Below the pieces are notes generated by a model that did not search any database, was not told where the DNA came from, and saw nothing but the letters and a program-made list of their open reading frames with translations. DNA of 64,000 bases from Escarpia spicata (taxonomy: Eukaryota > Annelida > Polychaeta > Sabellida > Siboglinidae): contig OZ023207.1 in the NCBI GenBank assembly GCA_963995525.1, positions 29,171,373-29,235,372 on the forward strand. Direction: 5' to 3'. Shown here piece by piece: positions 7,282 to 20,400 of the stretch. Each line of letters opens with the position of its first letter. The stretch's first letter is position 1. Position numbers and translations under genes: made by a program.

Positions 7282-10200
7282 TACTATTTTCTTGTAACTT
7301 ACGTGACGGAGATGAAACGGTAACATGCATTCCCCTTTGTGGTTAATGTGTATAGCGTGAGATCAATCTAGCCTTCGAGAAGATTTGTAACATGCAGGAC
7401 ATCTATTTGGGGTAAGACCACAATAAGGATCCTTTCGCCGAAAGACTGCACTTTAAGTACCGTTTTGTGGTGATATGCGTGATTTTTTTTTTATCACTTT
7501 GATATGGGACATGTTTGTCTCGTGAATACTGAGTGTATTATTGCATTACACAACAAAAAACATCAAATGGGAATGAATTTTCACACCCATAATTTACGTA
7601 CTATTTTCTTGTAACTTACGTGACGGAGATGAAACGCTAACATGCATTCCCCTTTGTGGTAAATCTAGTTATGTGTGTAGCTTGATATCAGTCTAGCCTT
7701 TATGAAGATTTGTAACATGCAGGACATCTATTTGGAGTAAGACCACAATAAGGATCCGTGCGCCGAAAGAGTGCACTTCAAGTACCGTTTTGTGGTGATA
7801 TGCGTGAATTTTTTTTGATAACTTTGACAAGGGACAGGTTTTTCACGTGAATACTGAATGTACTACTGTATTAGACAACAAAAAACATCAAATGGGAATT
7901 AATTTTCACACCCATAACTTACGTACTAATTTCTTGTAACTTACGTGACAGAGATGAAACGGTAACATGCATTCCCCTTTGTGTTTAATATAGATATGTG
8001 CGTAGCTTAAGATCAGTCTAGCATTCGTGAAGATTTGTAACATTCAGGACATATAATTAGGGTAAGACCACAATAAGGATCCTTTCGCCGAAAGAGTGCA
8101 TTTCAAGTACCGTTTTGTGATGATATGCGTGATTTTGTATTTGATCACTTTGATATACGACATGTTTGTCTGGTGAATACTGAATGTACTACTGCATTAC
8201 ACAAGAAAAAACATCAAATGGGAATGAATTTTCACACCCATAACTTACGTACTATTTTCTTGTAACTTACGTGACGGAGATGAAACGGTAACATGCATTC
8301 CCCTTTGTGGTAAATCTAGTTATGTGTGTAGCTTGATATCAGTCTAGCCTTCGTAAATATTTGTAACATGCAGGACATCTATTTGGGGTAAGACAACACT
8401 AAGGATCCGTCCGCCGAAAGAGTGCACTTCAAATACTGTTTTGTTGTGATATGCGTGAATGTTTTCGATCACTTTGATATGTGACATGTTTGTCTCGTGA
8501 ATACTGAATGTACTACTTCATTAAACAAAAAAAAACATCAAATGGAAATGAATTTTTACACACATAACTTACGTACAATTTTCTTGTAACTTACGTGACG
8601 GAGATGAAACTGTAACATGAATTCCCGTGTGCGGTTAATCTAGTTATGTTTGTAGCTTGATATCAGTCTAGACTTCGTGAAGATTTGTAACATGCAGGAC
8701 ATATATTTGGAGAAAGAAAACAATAAGGATCCGTGAGCCGAAAGAGTGCACTTCAAGTACCGTTTTGTGGTGATATGCGTGATTTTTTTTGATCACTTTC
8801 ATATGGGACATGTTTGTCACGTGAATACTGAGTGTACTACTGCATTACACAAAAAAAACATCAAATGGGTATGAATTTTCACACCAATAATTTACGTACT
8901 ATTTTCTTGTAACTTACGTGACGGAGATGAAACGGTAACATGTATTCCCCTTTGTGGTTAATGTGGTTATGTGTATAGCGTGAGATCAATCTAGCCTTCG
9001 TGAAGATTTGTAACGTGCAGGATATCTATTTGGGGTAAGACCACAATAAGGATCCGTCCGTCGAAAGATTGCACTTCAAGTACTGTTTTGTGGTGATATG
9101 CGTGAATTTGTTCGATCACTTTGATATGGGACAAGTTTGCCTAGTGAATACTGAATGTACTACTGCATTACATAAAAAACATCAAGTGGGAATAAATACT
9201 CACTCCCATAACTTAAGTACAATTTTCTTGTAACTTACGTGACGGAGATGAAACGGTAACAAGCATTCCCCTTTGTGGTTAATCTAGTTATGTGTGTAGG
9301 TTGATATCAGTCTAGCCTTCGTGAAGATTTGTAACATGCAGGACATCTATTTGGAGTAAGATCACCATAAGGATCCGGGCCCCGAAAGAGTGCACTTCAA
9401 GTACCGTTTTGTGGTGATATGCGTGAATTTTGTGATCACTTTGACAAGGGACATGTCTGTCTCGTGAAAACTGAATGTACTACTGTATTAGACAAAAAAA
9501 AAACATCAAATGGGAATGAATTTTCACACACATAACTTACGTACTATTTTCTTGTAACTTACGTGACGGAGATGAAACGGTAACATACATTCCCCTTTGT
9601 GGTTAATCTAGTTATGTGTGTAGCTTAAGATCAGTCTAGCCTTCGTGAAGATTTGTAACGTGCAGGATTTCTATTTGGGGTAAGACCACAATAAGGAACC
9701 GTCAATCGAAAGAGTGCACTTCAAGTACTGTTTAGTGGTGATATGCCTGAATTTGTTCGATCACTTTGATATGGGACTAGTTTGCCTTGTGAATACTGAA
9801 TGTACTACTGCATTACATAACAAAAAACATCAAATGGGAATACATTTTCACACCCATAACTTACGTACTATTTTCTTGTAACTTACGTGACGGAGATGAA
9901 ACGGTAACATGCATTCCCCTTTGTGGTTAATCTAGTTATGTGTGTAGCTTGATATCAGTCTAGCCTTCGTGAACATTTGTAACATACAGGACAGCTATTT
10001 GGAGTAAGATCACAATAAGGATCCGGGCGCCGAAAGAGTGCACTTCAAGTACCGTTTTGTGGTGATATGCGTGAATTTTTTTTGATCACTTTCACACGGG
10101 ACTTGTTTGTCTCGTGAATGCTGAATATACTACTGTATTAGACAAAAAAAAAATCAAATGGGAATGAATTCTCACACCCATAACTTACGTACTATTTTCT

Positions 10201-12200
10201 TGTAACTTACGTGACGGAGATGAAACGGTAACATACATTCCCCTTTGTGGTTAATCTAGTTATGTGTGTAGCTTAAGATCAGTCTAGCCTTCGTGAAGAT
10301 TTGTAACGTGCAGGATTTCTATTTGGGGTAAGACCACAATAAGGAACCGTCAGTCGAAAGAGTGCACTTCAAGTACTGTTTAGTGGTGATATGCGTGAAT
10401 TTGTTCGATCACTTTGATATGGGACTAGTTTGCCTCGTGAATACTGAATGTACTACTGCATTACACAACAAAAAACATCGAATGGGAATGAATTTTCACA
10501 CACATAACTTACGTACTATTTTCTTGTAACTTACGTGACGGAGATGAAACTGTAACATGCATTCCCCTTTGTGGAAAATCTAGTTATGTGTGTAGCTTGA
10601 TATCAGTCCAGCCTTCGTGAAGTTTTGTAACATGCAGGACATCTATTTGGAGTAAGATCACAAAAAGCCTCCGCGAGCCGAAAGAGTGCACTTTAAGTAC
10701 CGTTTTGTGGTGATATGCGTGATTTTGTTTGTATCACTTTGATATGGGACATGTTTGTCTCGTGAATACTGAGTGTATTATTGCATTACACAACAAAAAA
10801 CATCAAATGGGAATGAATTTTCACACCCATAATTTACGTACTATTTTCTTGTAACTTACGTGACGGAGATGAAACGCTAACATGCATTCCCCTTTGTGGT
10901 TAATGTGGTTATGTGTATAGCTTGAGATCAACCTAGCCTTCGTGAAGATTTGTAACATGCAGGACATCTATTTGGGGTAAGACCACAATAAGGATCCTTT
11001 CGCCGAAAGACTGCATTTCAAGTACCGTTTTGTGGTGATATGCGTGATTTTTTATTTGATCACTTTTATATGGGACATGTTTGTCTCGTGAATACTAAAC
11101 GTACTACTGCATTACACAACAAAAAACATCAAATGGGAATGAATTTTCACACCCATAACTTACGTACTATTTTCTTGTAAATTACGTGACCGAGATGAAA
11201 CGGTAACATGTCATTCCCCTTTCTGGTTAATCTAGTTATGTGTGTAGCTTACGATCAGTCTAGCCATCGTGAAGATATGTAACATGCAGGACATCTATTT
11301 GGGGTAAGATAACACTAAGGATCCGTCCGCCGAAAGAGTGCACTTCAAATACTGTTTTGTTGTGATATGCGTGAATTTTTTAGATCACTTTGATATGTGA
11401 CATGTTTGTCTCGTGAATACTGAATGTACTACTTCATTAGACAACAAAAAACATCAAATGGAAATGAATTTTCACACACATAACTTACGTACTATTTTCT
11501 TGTAACTTACGTGACGGAGATGAAACTGTAACATGAATTTCCCTTTGCGGTTAATCTAGTTATGTTTGTAGCTTGATATCAGTCTAGCCTTCGTGAAGAT
11601 TTGTAACGTGCAGGATATCTATTTGGGGTAAGACCACAATAAGGATCCGTCCGTCGAAAGAGTGCACTTCAAGTACTGTTTTGTGGTGATATGCGTGAAT
11701 GTGTTCGATCACTTTGACACGGGACATGTTTGACTCGTGAATACTGAATGTACTACTGCATTACATAACAAAAAACATCAAATGGGAATAAATGTTCACA
11801 CCCATAACATACGTACTATATTCTTGTAACTTACGTGACGGAGATGAAACGGTAACATGCATTCCCCTTTGTGGTTAATCTAGTTATGTGTGTAGCTTGA
11901 TATCAGCCTAGCCTTCGTGAAGATTTGTAACATGCAGGACATCTATTTGGAGTAAAATCACAATAATGATCCGGGCGCCGAAACAGTGCACTTCAAGTAC
12001 CGTTTTGTGGTGATATGCGTGAATTTGTTTTGATCACTTTCACACGGGACTTGTTTGTCTCGTGAATACTGAATGTACTACTGTATTAGACAACAAAAAA
12101 CATCAAATGGGAATGAATTTTCACACCTATAACTTACGTACTATTTTCTTGTAACTTACGTGACGGAGATGAAACGGTAACATACATTCCCCTTTGAGGT
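7282..12200. repeat. Satellite array, divergent irregular segment right of the element
   Basis: About 15 monomers of roughly 325 bp with many private substitutions and small indels; the clean A-B-C-D order is not yet apparent. The first monomer completes the one cut by the retroelement and lacks 8 bp near 7349 (ttaatgtgtatagcg where others have ttaatgtggttatgtgtatagcg). The part from about 8,290 onward reappears nearly unchanged at about 37.5 kb, and 8.3-9.74 kb also at about 31.0-32.46 kb. No genes are seen. Confidence 0.93.
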
Positions 12201-15200
12201 TAATCTAGTTATGTGTGTAGCTTAAGATCAGTCTAGCCTTCGTGAAGATTTTTAACATGCAGGACATATATTTAGAGAAAGAAAACAATAAGGATCCGTG
12301 CGCCGAAAGAGTGCACTTCAAGTACCGTTTTGTGGTGATATGCGTGAATTTGTTTTGATCACTTTGATACGGGACATGTTTGTCTCGTGAATACTGAATG
12401 TAGTACTGTATTAGACAACAAAAAACATCAAATGGGAATGAATTTTCACACCCATAACTTACGTAATATTTTCTTGTAACTTACGTGACGGAGATGAAAC
12501 GGTAACATGCATTCCCCTTTGTGGTTAATCTAGTTATGTGTGTAGCTTAAGATCAGTCTAGCCTTCGTGAAGATTTGTAACGTGCAGGATATCTATTTGG
12601 GGTAAGACCACAATTAGGATCCGTCCGCCAAAAGAGTGCACTTCAAGTACCGTTTTGTGGTGATACGCGTGATTTTGTTTGATCACTTTGATATGGGACA
12701 TGTTTGTCTCGTGAATACTGAGTGTACTACTGCATTACATAACAAAAAACATCAAATGGGAATAAATGTTCACACCCATAACTTACGTACTATATTCTTG
12801 TAACTTACGTGACGGAGATGAAACGGTAACATGCATTCCCCTTTGTGATTAATCTAGTTATGTGTGTAGCTTGATATCAGCCTAGCCTTCGTGAAGATTT
12901 GTAACATGCAGGACATCTATTTGGAGTAAAATCACAATAATGATCCGGGCGCCGAAACAGTGCACTTCAAGTACCGTTTTGTGGTGATATGCGTGAATTT
13001 GTTTTGATCACTTTCACACGGGACTTGTTTGTCTCGTGAATACTGAATGTACTACTGTATTAGACAACAAAAAACATCAAATGGGAATGAATTTTCACAC
13101 CTATAACTTACGTACTATTTTCTTGTAACTTACGTGACGGAGATGAAACGGTAACATACATTCCCCTTTGAGGTTAATCTAGTTATGTGTGTAGCTTGTT
13201 ATCAGCCTAGCCTTCGTGAAGATTTGTAACATGCAGGACATATATTTGGAGAAAGAAAACAATAAGGATCCGTGCGCCGAAAGAGTGCACTTCAAGTACC
13301 GTTTTGTGGTGATATGCGTGAATATGTTTTGATCACTTTGACAAGGGACATGTTTGTCTCGTGAATACTGAATGTAGTACTGTATTAGACAACAAAAAAC
13401 ATCAAATGGGAATGAATTTTCACACCCATAACTTACGTAATATTTTCTTGTAACTTACGTGACGGAGATGAAACGGTAACATGCATTCCCCTTTGTGGTT
13501 AATCTAGTTATGTGTGTAGCTTAAGATCAGTCTAGCCTTCGTGAAGATTTGTAACGTGCAGGATATCTATTTGGGGTAAGACCACAATAAGGATCCGTCC
13601 GCCAAAAGAGTGCACTTCAAGTACCGTTTTGTGGTGATACGCGTGATTTTTTTTGGATCACTTTGATATGGGACATGTTTGTCTCGTGAATACTGAGTGT
13701 ACTACTGCATTACATAAAAAAAAAATATCAAAAGAGAATGAATTTTCACACCCATAATTTACGTACTATTTTCTTGTAACTTACGTGACGGAGATGAAAC
13801 GGTAACATGCATTCCCCTTTGTGGTTAATGTGGTTATGTGTATAGCGTGAGATCAATCTAGCCTTCGTGAAGATTTGTAACGTGCAGGATATCTATTTGG
13901 GGTAAGACCACAATAAGGCTCCGTCCGTCGAAAGAGTGCACTTCAAGTACTGTTTTGTGGTGATATGCGTGAATGGGTTCGATCACTTTGATATGGGACA
14001 AGTTTGCCTCGTGAATACTGAATGTACTACTGCATTACATAACAAAAAACATCAAATGGGAATAAATGTTCACACCCATAACTTACGTACTATATTCTTG
14101 TAACTTACGTGACGGAGATGAAACGGTAACATGCATTCCCCTTTGTGGTTAATCTAGTTATGTGTGTAGCTTGATATCAGCCTAGCCTTCGTGAAGATTT
14201 GTAACATGCAGGACATCTATTTGGAGTAAAATCACAATAAGGATCCGGGCGCCGAAACAGTGCACTTCAAGTACCGTTTTGTGGTGATATGCGTGAATTT
14301 GTTTTGATCACTTTCACACGGGACTTGTTTGTCTCGTGAATACTGAATGTACTACTGTATTAGACAACAAAAAACATCAAATGGGAATGAATTTTCACAC
14401 CTATAACTTACGTACTATTTTCTTGTAACTTACGTGACGGAGATGAAACGGTAACATACATTCCCCTTTGAGGTTAATCTAGTTATGTGTGTAGCTTAAG
14501 ATCAGTCTAGCCTTCGTGAAGATTTTTAACATGCAGGACATATATTTAGAGAAAGAAAACAATAAGGATCCGTGCGCCGAAAGAGTACACTTCAAGTACC
14601 GTTTTGTGGTGATATGCGTGAATTTGTTTTGATCACTTTGATACGGGACATGTTTGTCTCGTGAATACTGAATGTAGTACTGTATTAGACAACAAAAAAC
14701 ATCAAATGGGAATGAATTTTCACACCCATAACTTACGTAATATTTTCTTGTAACTTACGTGACGGAGATGAAACGGTAACATGCATTCCCCTTTGTGGTT
14801 AATCTAGTTATGTGTGTAGCTTAAGATCAGTCTAGCCTTCGTGAAGATTTGTAACGTGCAGGATATCTATTTGGGGTAAGACCACAATTAGGATCCGTCC
14901 GCCAAAAGAGTGCACTTCAAGTACCGTTTTGTGGTGATACGCGTGATTTTGTTTGATCACTTTGATATGGGACATGTTTGTCTCGTGAATACTGAGTGTA
15001 CTACTGCATTACATAACAAAAAAACATCAAAAGAGAATGAATTTTCACACCCATAATTTACGTACTATTTTCTTGTAACTTACGTGACGGAGATGAAACG
15101 GTAACATGCATTCCCCTTTGTGTTTAATGTGGTTATGTGTATAGCGTGAGATCAATCTAGCCTTCGTGAAGATTTGTAACGTGCAGGATATCTATTTGGG

Positions 15201-17438
15201 GTACGACCACAATAAGGATCCGTCCGTCGAAAGAGTGCACTTCAAGTACTGTTTTGTGGTGATATGCGTGAATGTGTTCGATCACTTTGATATGGGACAA
15301 GTTTGCCTCGTGAATACTGAATGTACTACTGCATTACATAACAAAAAACATCAAATGGGAATAAATGTTCACACCCATAACTTACGTACTATTTTCTTGT
15401 AACTTACGTGACGGAGATGAAACGGTAACATGCATTCCCCTTTGTGGTTAATCTAGTTAGGTGTGTAGCTTGATATTAGCCTAGCCTTCGTGAAGATTTG
15501 TAACATGCAGGACATATATTTGGAGAAAGAAAACAATAAGGATCCGTGCGCCGAAAGAGTGCACTTCAAGTACCGTTTTGTGGTGATATGCGTGAATATG
15601 TTTTGATCACTTTGACACGGGACATGTTTGTCTCGTGAATACTGAATGTAGTACTGTATTAGACAACAAAAAACATCAAATGGGAATGAATTTTCACACC
15701 CATAACTTACGTAATATTTTCTTGTAACTTACGTGACGGAGATGAAACGGTAACATGCATTCCCCTTTGTGGTTAATCTAGTTATGTGTGTAGCTTAAGA
15801 TCAGTCTAGCCTTCGTGAAGATTTGTAACGTGCAGGATATATATTTGGGTAAGACCACAATAAGGATCCGTCCGCCAAAAGAGTGCACTTCAAGTACCGT
15901 TTTGTGGTGATACACGTGATTTTTTTTGGATCACTTTGATATGGGACATGTTTGTCTCGTGAATACTGAGTATACTTCTGCATTACATAACAAAAAAACA
16001 TCAAAAGAGAATGAATTTTCACACCCATAATTTACGTACTATTTTCTTGTAACTTACGTGACGGAGATGAAATGGTAACATGCATTCCCCTTTGTGGTTA
16101 ATGTGGTTATGTGTATAGCGTGAGATCAATCTAGCCTTCGTGAAGATTTGTAACGTGCAGGATATCTATTTGGGGTACGACCACAATAAGGATCCGTCCG
16201 TCGAAAGAGTGCACTTCAAGTACTGTTTTGTGGTGATATGCGTGAATGTGTTCGATCACTTTGATATGGGACAAGTTTGCCTCGTGAATACTGAATGTAC
16301 TACTGCATTACATAACAAAAAACATGAAATGGGAATAAATGTTCACACCCATAACTTACGTACTATATTCTTGTAACTTACGTGACGGAGATGAAACGGT
16401 AACATGCATTCCCCTTTGTGGTTAATCTAGTTATGTGTGTAGCTTGATATCAGCCTAGCCTTCGTGAAGATTTGTAACATGCAGGACATCTATTTGGAGT
16501 AAAATCACAATAAGGATCCGGGCGCCGAAACAGTGCACTTCAAGTACCGTTTTGTGGTGATATGCGTGAATTTGTTTTGATCACTTTCACACGGGACTTG
16601 TTTGTCTCGTGAATACTGAATGTACTACTGTATTAGACAACAAAAAACATCAAATGGGAATGAATTTTCACACCTATAACTTACTTACTATTTTCTTGTA
16701 ACTTACGTGACGGAGATGAAACGGTAACATACATTCCCCTTTGAGGTTAATCTAGTTATGTGTGTAGCTTAAGATCAGTCTAGCCTTCGTGAAGATTTTT
16801 AACATGCAGGACATATATTTAGAGAAAGAAAACAATAAGGATCCGTGCGCCGAAAGAGTGCACTTCAAGTACCGTTTTGTGGTGATATGCGTGAATTTGT
16901 TTTGATCACTTTGATACGGGACATGTTTGTCTCGTGAATACTGAATGTAGTACTGTATTAGACAACAAAAAACATCAAATGGGAATGAATTTTCACACCC
17001 ATAACTTACGTAATATTTTCTTGTAACTTACGTGACGGAGATGATACGGTAACGTGCATTCCCCTTTGTGGTTAATCTAGTTATGTGTGTAGCTTAAGAT
17101 CAGTCTAGCCTTCGTGAAGATTTGTAACGTGCAGGATATATATTTGGGGTAAGACCACAATTAGGATCCGTCCGCCAAAAGAGTGCACTTCAAGTACCGT
17201 TTTGTGGTGATACGCGTGATTTTGTTTGATCACTTTGATATGGGACATGTTTGTCTCGTGAATACTGAGTGTACTACTGCATTACATAACAAAAAAACAT
17301 CAAAAGAGAATGAATTTTCACACCCATAATTTACGTACTATTTTCTTGTAACTTACGTGACGGAGATGAAACGGTAACATGCATTCCCCTTTGTGGTTAA
17401 TGTGGTTATGTGTATAGCGTGAGATCAATCTAGCCTTC
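12200..17438. repeat. Satellite, onset of the four-type (A-B-C-D) higher-order organisation
   Basis: Monomers fall into four recurring types. A: ggagtaaaatcac, ccgggcgccgaaacag, cacacggGacttg, cacctataac. B: aacatgcaggacatatattt, gagaaagaaaac, tgtagtactg, acttacgtaatatt. C: taacgtgcaggat, ccgtccgccaaaagag, gatacgcgtgatttt, catcaaaagagaatg. D: gtgagatcaatctagcc, ccgtccgtcgaaagag, gaatgtgttcgatcac, gggacaagtttgcc, gggaataaatgttc. The order is mostly A-B-C-D, but A is sometimes skipped (D followed directly by B, as near 15.48 kb) and a C/D chimera lies near 12.74 kb. Confidence 0.88.
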
Positions 17439-20400
17439 GTGAAGATTTGTAACGTGCAGGATATCTATTTGGGGTACGACCACAATAAGGATCCGTCCGT
17501 CGAAAGAGTGCACTTCAAGTACTGTTTTGTGGTGATATGCGTGAATGTGTTCGATCACTTTGATATGGGACAAGTTTGCCTCGTGAATACTGAATGTACT
17601 ACTGCATTACATAACAAAAAACATCAAATGGGAATAAATGTTCACACCCATAACTTACGTACTATTTTCTTGTAACTTACGTGACGGAGATGAAACGGTA
17701 ACATGCATTCCCCTTTGTGGTTAATCTAGTTATGTGTGTAGCTTGATATTAGCCTAGCCTTCGTGAAGATTTGTAACATGCAGGACATATATTTGGAGAA
17801 AGAAAACAATAAGGATCCGTGCGCCGAAAGAGTGCACTTCAAGTACCGTTTTGTGGTGATATGCGTGAATTTGTTTTGATCACTTTGATACGGGACATGT
17901 TTGTCTCGTGAATACTGAATGTAGTACTGTATTAGACAACAAAAAACATCAAATGGGAATGAATTTTCACACCCATAACTTACGTAATATTTTCTTGTAA
18001 CTTACGTGACGGAGATGATACGGTAACGTGCATTCCCCTTTGTGGTTAATCTAGTTATGTGTGTAGCTTAAGATCAGTCTAGCCTTCGTGAAGATTTGTA
18101 ACGTGCAGGATATCTATTTGGGTAAGACCACAATAAGGATCCGTCCGCCAAAAGAGTGCACTTCAAGTACCGTTTTGTGGTGATACACGTGATTTTTTTT
18201 TGATCACTTTGATATGGGACATGTTTGTCTCGTGAATACTGAGTGTACTACTGCATTACATAACAAAAAAAACTCAAAAGAGAATGAATTTTCACACCCA
18301 TACTTTATGTACTATTTTCTTGTAACTTACGTGACGGAGATGAAACGGTAACATGCATTCCCCTTTGTGGTTAATGTGGTTATGTGTATAGCGTGAGATC
18401 AATCAAGCCTTCGTGAAGATTTGTAAAGTGCAGGATATCTATTTGGGGTAAGACCACAATAAGGATCCGTCCGTCGAAAGAGTGCACTTCAAGTACTGTT
18501 TTGTGGTGATATGCGTGAATGTGTTCGATCACTTTGATATGGGACAAGTTTGCCTCCTGAATACTGAATGTACTACTGCATTACATAACAAAAAACATCA
18601 AATGGGAATAAATGTTCACACCCATAACTTACGTTCTATTTTCTTGTAACTTACGTGACGGAGATGAAACGGTAACATGCATTCCCCTTTGTGGTTAATC
18701 TAGTTATGTGTGTAGCTTGATATCAGCCTAGCCTTCGTGAAGATTTGTAACATGCAGGACATCTATTTGGATTAAAATCACAATAAGGATCCGGGCGCCG
18801 AAAGAGTGCACTTCAAGTACCGTTTTGTGGTGATATGCGTGAATTTGTTTTGATCACTTTCAAACGGGACTTGTTTGTCTCGTGAATACTGAATGTACTA
18901 CTGTATTAGACAACAAAAAACATCAAATGGGAATGAATTTTCACACCTATAACTTACGTACTATTTTCTTGTAACTTACGTGACGGAGATGAAACGGTAA
19001 CATACATTCCCCTTTGAGGTTAATCTAGTTATGTGTATAGCTTAAGATCAGTCTAGCCTTCGTGAAGATTTTTAACATGCAGGACATATATTTGGAGAAA
19101 GAAAACAATAAGGATCCGTGCGCCGAAAGAGTGCACTTCAAGTACCGTTTTGTGGTGATATGCGTGAATTTGTTTTGATCACTTTGACACGGGACATGTT
19201 TGTCTCGTGAATACTGAATGTAGTACTGTATTAGACAACAAAAAACATCAAATGGGAATGAATTTTCACACCCATAACTTACGTAATATTTTTTTGTAAC
19301 TTACGTGACGGAGATGAAACGGTAACATGCATTCCCCTTTGTGGTTAATCTAGTTATGTGTGTAGCTTAAGTTCAGTCTAGCCTTCGTGAAGATTTGTAA
19401 CTTGCAGGATATCTATTTGGGGTAAGACCACAATAAGGATCCGTCCGCCAAAAGAGTGCACTTCAAGTACCGTTTTGTGGTGATACGCGTGATTTTTTTT
19501 GGATCACTTTGATATGGGACATATTTGTCTCGTGAATACTGAGTGTACTACTGCATTACATAACAAAAAAACATCAAAAGAGAATGAATTTTCACACCCA
19601 TAATTTACGTACTATTTTCTTGTAACTTACGTGACGGAGATGAAACGGTAACATGCATTCCCCTTTGTGGTTAATGTGGTTATGTGTATAGCGTGAGATC
19701 AATCTAGCCTTCGTGAAGATTTGTAACGTGCAGGATATCTATTTGGGGTACGACCACAATAAGGATCCGTCCGTCGAAAGAGTGCACTTCAAGTACTGTT
19801 TTGTGGTGATATGCGTGAATGTGTTCGATCACTTTGATATGGGACAAGTTTGCCTCGTGAATACTGAATGTACTACTGCATTACATAACAAAAAACATCA
19901 AATGGGAATAAATGTTCACACCCATAACTTACGTACTATTTTCTTGTAACTTACGTGACGGAGATGAAACGGTAACATGCATTCCCCTTTGTGGTTAATC
20001 TAGTTATGTGTGTAGCTTGATATTAGCCTAGCCTTCGTGAAGATTTGTAACATGCAGGACATATATTTGGAGAAAGAAAACAATAAGGATCCGTGCGCCG
20101 AAAGAGTGCACTTCAAGTACCGTTTTGTGGTGATATGCGTGAATATGTTTTGATCACTTTGACACGGGACATGTTTGTCTCGTGAATACTGAATGTAGTA
20201 CTGTATTAGACAACAAAAAACATCAAATGGGAATGAATTTTCACACCCATAACTTACGTAATATTTTCTTGTAACTTACGTGACGGAGATGAAACGGTAA
20301 CATGCATTCCCCTTTGTGGTTAATCTAGTTATGTGTGTAGCTTAAGATCAGTCTAGCCTTCGTGAAGATTTGTAACGTGCAGGATATCTATTTGGGTAAG

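Noticed and set aside
12290..12320. CENP-B-box-like match on the minus strand (tttcggcgcacgg)
   Set aside because: The TTCG and A positions fit, but the essential CGGG at the right end reads GATC, so the core consensus is not met in any monomer type I examined.
15166..15402. 78-codon + strand open frame repeated at 15166, 16140, 17439, 19713, 21987, 24261, 44381, 46329, 47303, 49251, 50225, 52497 and 60192
   Set aside because: It starts at GTG, not ATG, in a eukaryotic satellite. It exists only in D monomers in which one substitution turns the stop in ggggtaagacc into ggggtacgacc (ggggtatgacc in the last case). Its recurrence reflects repeat amplification, not selection on a protein. I see no domain.
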